64,000 nt of DNA from contig NZ_FOWP01000001.1 of assembly GCF_900115475.1 (NCBI RefSeq), positions 682,001 through 746,000 on the forward strand. Reading direction: 5' to 3'. Of this stretch, positions 61,194 to 64,000 are shown one piece after another. A program made the translations under genes and the position numbers. Numbering within the stretch: position 1 is the stretch's first letter; each line of letters opens with the position of its first letter. This DNA comes from Ectopseudomonas composti (GTDB lineage Bacteria; Pseudomonadota; Gammaproteobacteria; Pseudomonadales; Pseudomonadaceae). The notes under the pieces were generated by a model. The model had not been told where the DNA came from, did not search any database, and was given only the letters and a program-made list of their open reading frames with translations.

Positions 61194-62783
61194 TCAGGTA
61201 CGGAAGCGCCCCAATTGGCTGTTGAGCTGCTGCACCTCGCCCTGAATCTGCGCACTGACCTGCACCACGCTCTCGGTCTCACCCTGGCTGCGCTCGGCCA
61301 GACTGGAGATATGCGTTACCCGCTGGTCGATTTCCTGCGCCACCTGACTCTGCTGTTCTGCGGCCGTGGCGATCTGCGCGTTCAGGGCATTGATGCCATC
61401 CACCGCGCCGACGATGGTCTCCAGCGCCTCACTGGCCTGACGAATGTGCTGGAGGTTGCCATCGGCCAGGGTCGCACTGCGCTGCATCGCCAGAACCGCA
61501 TCGCGCGCACCGCCCTGCAAACGCTGGATGATCGCCTGAATTTCACCAGTGGACTGCTGGGTGCGACTGGCCAGGGTTCGCACCTCGTCAGCGACTACGG
61601 CGAAGCCACGTCCTGCCTCACCGGCGCGCGCTGCCTCGATGGCCGCGTTGAGCGCCAGCAGATTGGTCTGTTCAGCGATACCGGTGATCACTTCGAGCAC
61701 CTTGCCGACACCACCGGTTTCGGCCTCCAGGCGCTGTACCTGCTCGCCACTGCGCTGCAGTTGCTCCACCAGCTCGGCGATCTGCGCCGCACTGCGCTGC
61801 ACCACCTGTTTACCACTCTGCGCACAATCATCGGCACTGCGTGCCGATTCGGCGGCATGTGCAGCATGACGCGCCACCTCGGCCACAGTGGCACTCATCT
61901 CGTTCATTGCGGTGGCGACCTGGTCGAGATCCTCGTACTGACGCCGTACGCCATCGCCTGCCGAGTGCGCGGCGCCGACCACACTGCTGACATGCACCCC
62001 GGTACGCTCGCCGCTGCGTTTGACCTCCGCCAACAAGCCACGCACCTGCTCTTGCATGCGGTTGTAACCAGCGAAGATACGGCCGATCTCGTTGTCACCC
62101 TGCCGACCTTCCAGGCTGCGCGTGAAGTCGCCGGAACCAACCCGAGTCAGCGCGCCCTCCACCGCATTGAGGTTGTGCATCAGCGGACGCAGACCGAACT
62201 GACGGCCCAGCACCACCAGCGCCAGAATGCCCAGCACGCAACCGAACGCCAGCCACATCTGGCGACGCTGGCTGCCTTCAGCGTGCGCGGCCATCAAGCC
62301 GACAGCCTGGTTCATTTCGCGCAGCAGCTCGACCGACTGCTGCTCCAGAGTCTTGAGATCGACCGCCGCATCGCCCGCGACCACACGCTGCAGCTGCGTA
62401 CGAAAGCCCTGCCAGAGACCGCCGACCTTGTTCATCTGCGCCTGCACGCTGGGCTCGGCGATAGCGCTTATATTGCGCGCCGCATTGCCACTCAGCAGAT
62501 CGCGATGGGCGGCATCGAACTGCGCCATGGTGGCTTCCAGAGTCGCCGCAGGCAGCACGCCCTCGCGTAGCAGCAGCGCCTCCTTGGTCATCTTCTGGCT
62601 GAGCATGCGCTGCGCGCCAGCGACATTGATGGTCTCCGGCGATACCGACATGCTCAGATACAGCGCCACCGAGGCGACCACCGCGAGTAGGAACATCAGC
62701 GCGTAGGAAAACAGAAATTGCTGGTTTAGCGTGCGCAGGCCGATGGCACAGAGCAAGCGGTCGAAAAAGGTGGTGGCGGACAT
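61194..62783 (-). CDS. Methyl-accepting chemotaxis protein with PilJ-type sensor
   Basis: A 529-residue chemoreceptor: helix 1 (about 20-45), a periplasmic PilJ-type domain (about 46-190) with [20 protein letters not shown], helix 2 (about 190-210), HAMP (about 212-265) and a signalling domain whose hairpin tip reads [21 protein letters not shown]. The PilJ domain in P. aeruginosa McpN binds nitrate through the RMLSQ helix, so nitrate or a similar anion is a plausible ligand. The start [12 protein letters not shown] is chosen over a longer unsupported frame. Confidence 0.9.
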   Translation of the reverse strand: MSATTFFDRLLCAIGLRTLNQQFLFSYALMFLLAVVASVALYLSMSVSPETINVAGAQRMLSQKMTKEALLLREGVLPAATLEATMAQFDAAHRDLLSGNAARNISAIAEPSVQAQMNKVGGLWQGFRTQLQRVVAGDAAVDLKTLEQQSVELLREMNQAVGLMAAHAEGSQRRQMWLAFGCVLGILALVVLGRQFGLRPLMHNLNAVEGALTRVGSGDFTRSLEGRQGDNEIGRIFAGYNRMQEQVRGLLAEVKRSGERTGVHVSSVVGAAHSAGDGVRRQYEDLDQVATAMNEMSATVAEVARHAAHAAESARSADDCAQSGKQVVQRSAAQIAELVEQLQRSGEQVQRLEAETGGVGKVLEVITGIAEQTNLLALNAAIEAARAGEAGRGFAVVADEVRTLASRTQQSTGEIQAIIQRLQGGARDAVLAMQRSATLADGNLQHIRQASEALETIVGAVDGINALNAQIATAAEQQSQVAQEIDQRVTHISSLAERSQGETESVVQVSAQIQGEVQQLNSQLGRFRT

Positions 62784-62963
62784 GAGAGGCTCCCTGGCAG
62801 ACGGCGGGAAACCCCGCCAAATAATCGGGAGCAAGCAAGAACGTGGCCAGCGGCCAGCCGCCCTACAGGCTGATAGATCGCACAAAACGCACCGGAATGA
62901 TGCAGCGACTGATTGGTCACGCGCCTTTTCAGCCCATATTCAATAGTCAGCTGCAGACGCCGG

Positions 62964-63350
62964 CTAGGCGGACACCACGAACAACGCCGCGATCAGCCCC
63001 ATCCCGGCGAACCACACCAGTGAGCGCAATGGTCCCCAGTCGGCCAGGTAGCAGATGAAATACAGCACCCGGCTGACGATGAAGGCCATGGCCAACTGGT
63101 CGAGCAGCGCCTGTCCGGCGCCGCCGGCCTGGTGCGCGATGATCACCGCCGCGGCGAATGCCGGCGTAACTTCGAAACCATTGAGCTGGGCGTTGTTGGC
63201 TCGTTTGCGCCAGCCCTCCAGCGTGCCCAGAAAGGCGCGCGGGTCCTGATTGGCGCGCGGCCCATAACCGGGCCCGAGAAACTTGGCGGTAGCGGTGCTC
63301 AGGTAGGGCAGGAAAATGGCGATCAGTACGCACCAGTAAGCGAGTGTCAT
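62964..63350 (-). CDS. MAPEG family membrane protein
   Basis: A 128-residue inner-membrane protein with about four helices, matching the MAPEG family (eicosanoid/glutathione metabolism): NQDPRAFLGTLEGWRKRANNAQLNGFEVTPAFAAAVI and the terminal RVLYFICYLADWGPLRSLVW. Bacterial members have no proven substrate. It is a single gene with a downstream gap to the chemoreceptor. Confidence 0.85.
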   Translation of the reverse strand: MTLAYWCVLIAIFLPYLSTATAKFLGPGYGPRANQDPRAFLGTLEGWRKRANNAQLNGFEVTPAFAAAVIIAHQAGGAGQALLDQLAMAFIVSRVLYFICYLADWGPLRSLVWFAGMGLIAALFVVSA

Positions 63351-63475
63351 GGCGTGGTTTCACTGCTGAGAAAGGAAAACCAAGCCTGCGCGAGTGACTT
63401 CCGCACGTCCATGACTGCAGCCACTGATGATGCCGGCGCTTCGGCCAAGTCTGCGGCCATCCGCGCCAGCTCGAT

Positions 63476-63865
63476 TCAGTCCTGAACGCGATCTTTGGCG
63501 TAGGTGATCGCGGTCTTGCCGTGCGCTGCTGGCAAACCGTCCTCGCCGAGGTTGACGAACACCAGCTTGTCGATGGTCAGGATGCTCTTGTGGGTCACCT
63601 TGTTACGCACTTCGCAACGCAGGGTGATGGAGGTGCGACCGAAGTCGGTGGCAGTGATGCCCAGTTCGATGATGTCGCTCTGCCGCGCCGAACTGACGAA
63701 GTTGATCTCGGAAATGAATTTGGTCACCACGCGCTGATTGTCGAGCTGGACGATGGCGTAGATCGCCGCCTCTTCATCGATCCATTTCAACAGGCTGCCG
63801 CCGAACAGGGTGCCGTTGGGATTGAGGTCTTCGGGCTTGATCCACTTGCGGGTGTGGAAGTTCAT
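63476..63865 (-). CDS. Acyl-CoA thioesterase, hotdog fold (YciA-like)
   Basis: A 129-residue hotdog-domain acyl-CoA hydrolase: FHTRKWIKPEDLNPNGTLFGGSLLKWIDEEAA is the YciA/BACH-type catalytic segment with Asn and Asp, followed by FISEINFVSSARQSDIIEL. It probably hydrolyses short or medium acyl-CoA esters. The start MNFHTRKW is chosen over a long frame reading from the window edge. The 135 bp to the right edge hold no recognisable gene. Confidence 0.87.
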   Translation of the reverse strand: MNFHTRKWIKPEDLNPNGTLFGGSLLKWIDEEAAIYAIVQLDNQRVVTKFISEINFVSSARQSDIIELGITATDFGRTSITLRCEVRNKVTHKSILTIDKLVFVNLGEDGLPAAHGKTAITYAKDRVQD

Positions 63866-64000
63866 GGCGTGTCCTCCGTGCCAGATGGTGCCCAATGATG
63901 CGCCGACAGCGCTGCGCTTGTCGTGGCATGGCCGCCTATGGCGCTCATAGCCGGGCAAAAGCGACGGAAAGCCTTGGGCTGCGCTGCGCACACGGCTATA

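Overview
The window reads as a stretch of a high-GC Pseudomonas chromosome. Gene content and order match two loci known from P. aeruginosa: the quaternary-amine (carnitine, choline, betaine, dimethylglycine) catabolic region, and the metK/tkt/epd/pgk/fba region. The intergenic spaces are rich in short palindromic repeats of at least five families, as in many non-aeruginosa pseudomonads. I cannot fix the species from sequence alone. All protein names rest on sequence recognition; no database search was run.

Region 1 (1-26.1 kb) is a quaternary-amine island. Carnitine degradation genes cdhB, cdhA, cdhC and the binding protein caiX lie on the minus strand, divergent from the regulator cdhR. Next comes a plus-strand dimethylglycine operon: an M19 dipeptidase-like protein, a small DUF5943 protein, dgcA, dgcB, etfA, etfB and an 83-residue orphan. 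The master activator gbdR follows on the minus strand. Then come an extra betaine/choline-type binding protein, the ABC transporter cbcVWX, another binding protein of OpuAC/BetX type, and betI-betB-betA for choline to glycine betaine. In outline, four binding proteins appear to share one CbcV/CbcW core; choline is oxidised to betaine by BetA and BetB, carnitine is converted to betaine by CdhA, CdhC and CdhB, and dimethylglycine electrons leave through DgcAB and the EtfAB pair. GbdR, CdhR and BetI regulate. The first demethylation step (gbcAB) and sarcosine oxidase are not in the window.

Region 2 (26.1-44.4 kb) is mixed housekeeping and signalling: an orphan TorT-like periplasmic protein, an MdtD-like MFS pump, the RNA helicase dbpA, a REC-REC-GGDEF regulator, a family-3 binding protein, a YhiN-type flavoprotein, an SLC13/TrkA-C transporter, alanine dehydrogenase, two glutathione transferases with a NemR-like TetR repressor, YccS, a membrane diguanylate cyclase, a Gre-like factor and a DUF2789 protein. 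A 368-bp MITE-like element lies at 33646-34013.

Region 3 (44.4-57.5 kb) holds a YgjP-like metallopeptidase, a PQQ-type sugar dehydrogenase, and the central-carbon genes fba, pgk, epd and tkt with a lysozyme inhibitor and a small lipoprotein between them. A TDT-family exporter with a divergent YeiE/CysL-like LysR regulator follows, then an ArsR-methyltransferase (SahR-like) regulator abutting metK.

Region 4 (57.5-64 kb) holds a lipoprotein, the second NAD-dependent DNA ligase ligB (with an export signal), a DUF1090 protein, a cytochrome c'-like lipoprotein, a PilJ-type chemoreceptor, a MAPEG protein and an acyl-CoA thioesterase.

No rRNA, tRNA, CRISPR array, prophage or transposase gene was seen. 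The most interesting signals are: a different palindromic repeat in nearly every gap of the dgc operon; a fourth binding protein with a complete choline cage; an M19 protein lacking canonical metal ligands; a perfect 19-bp hairpin before the sahR-like/metK pair; and a repeated operator-like motif before the GST pair and its redox-type repressor.
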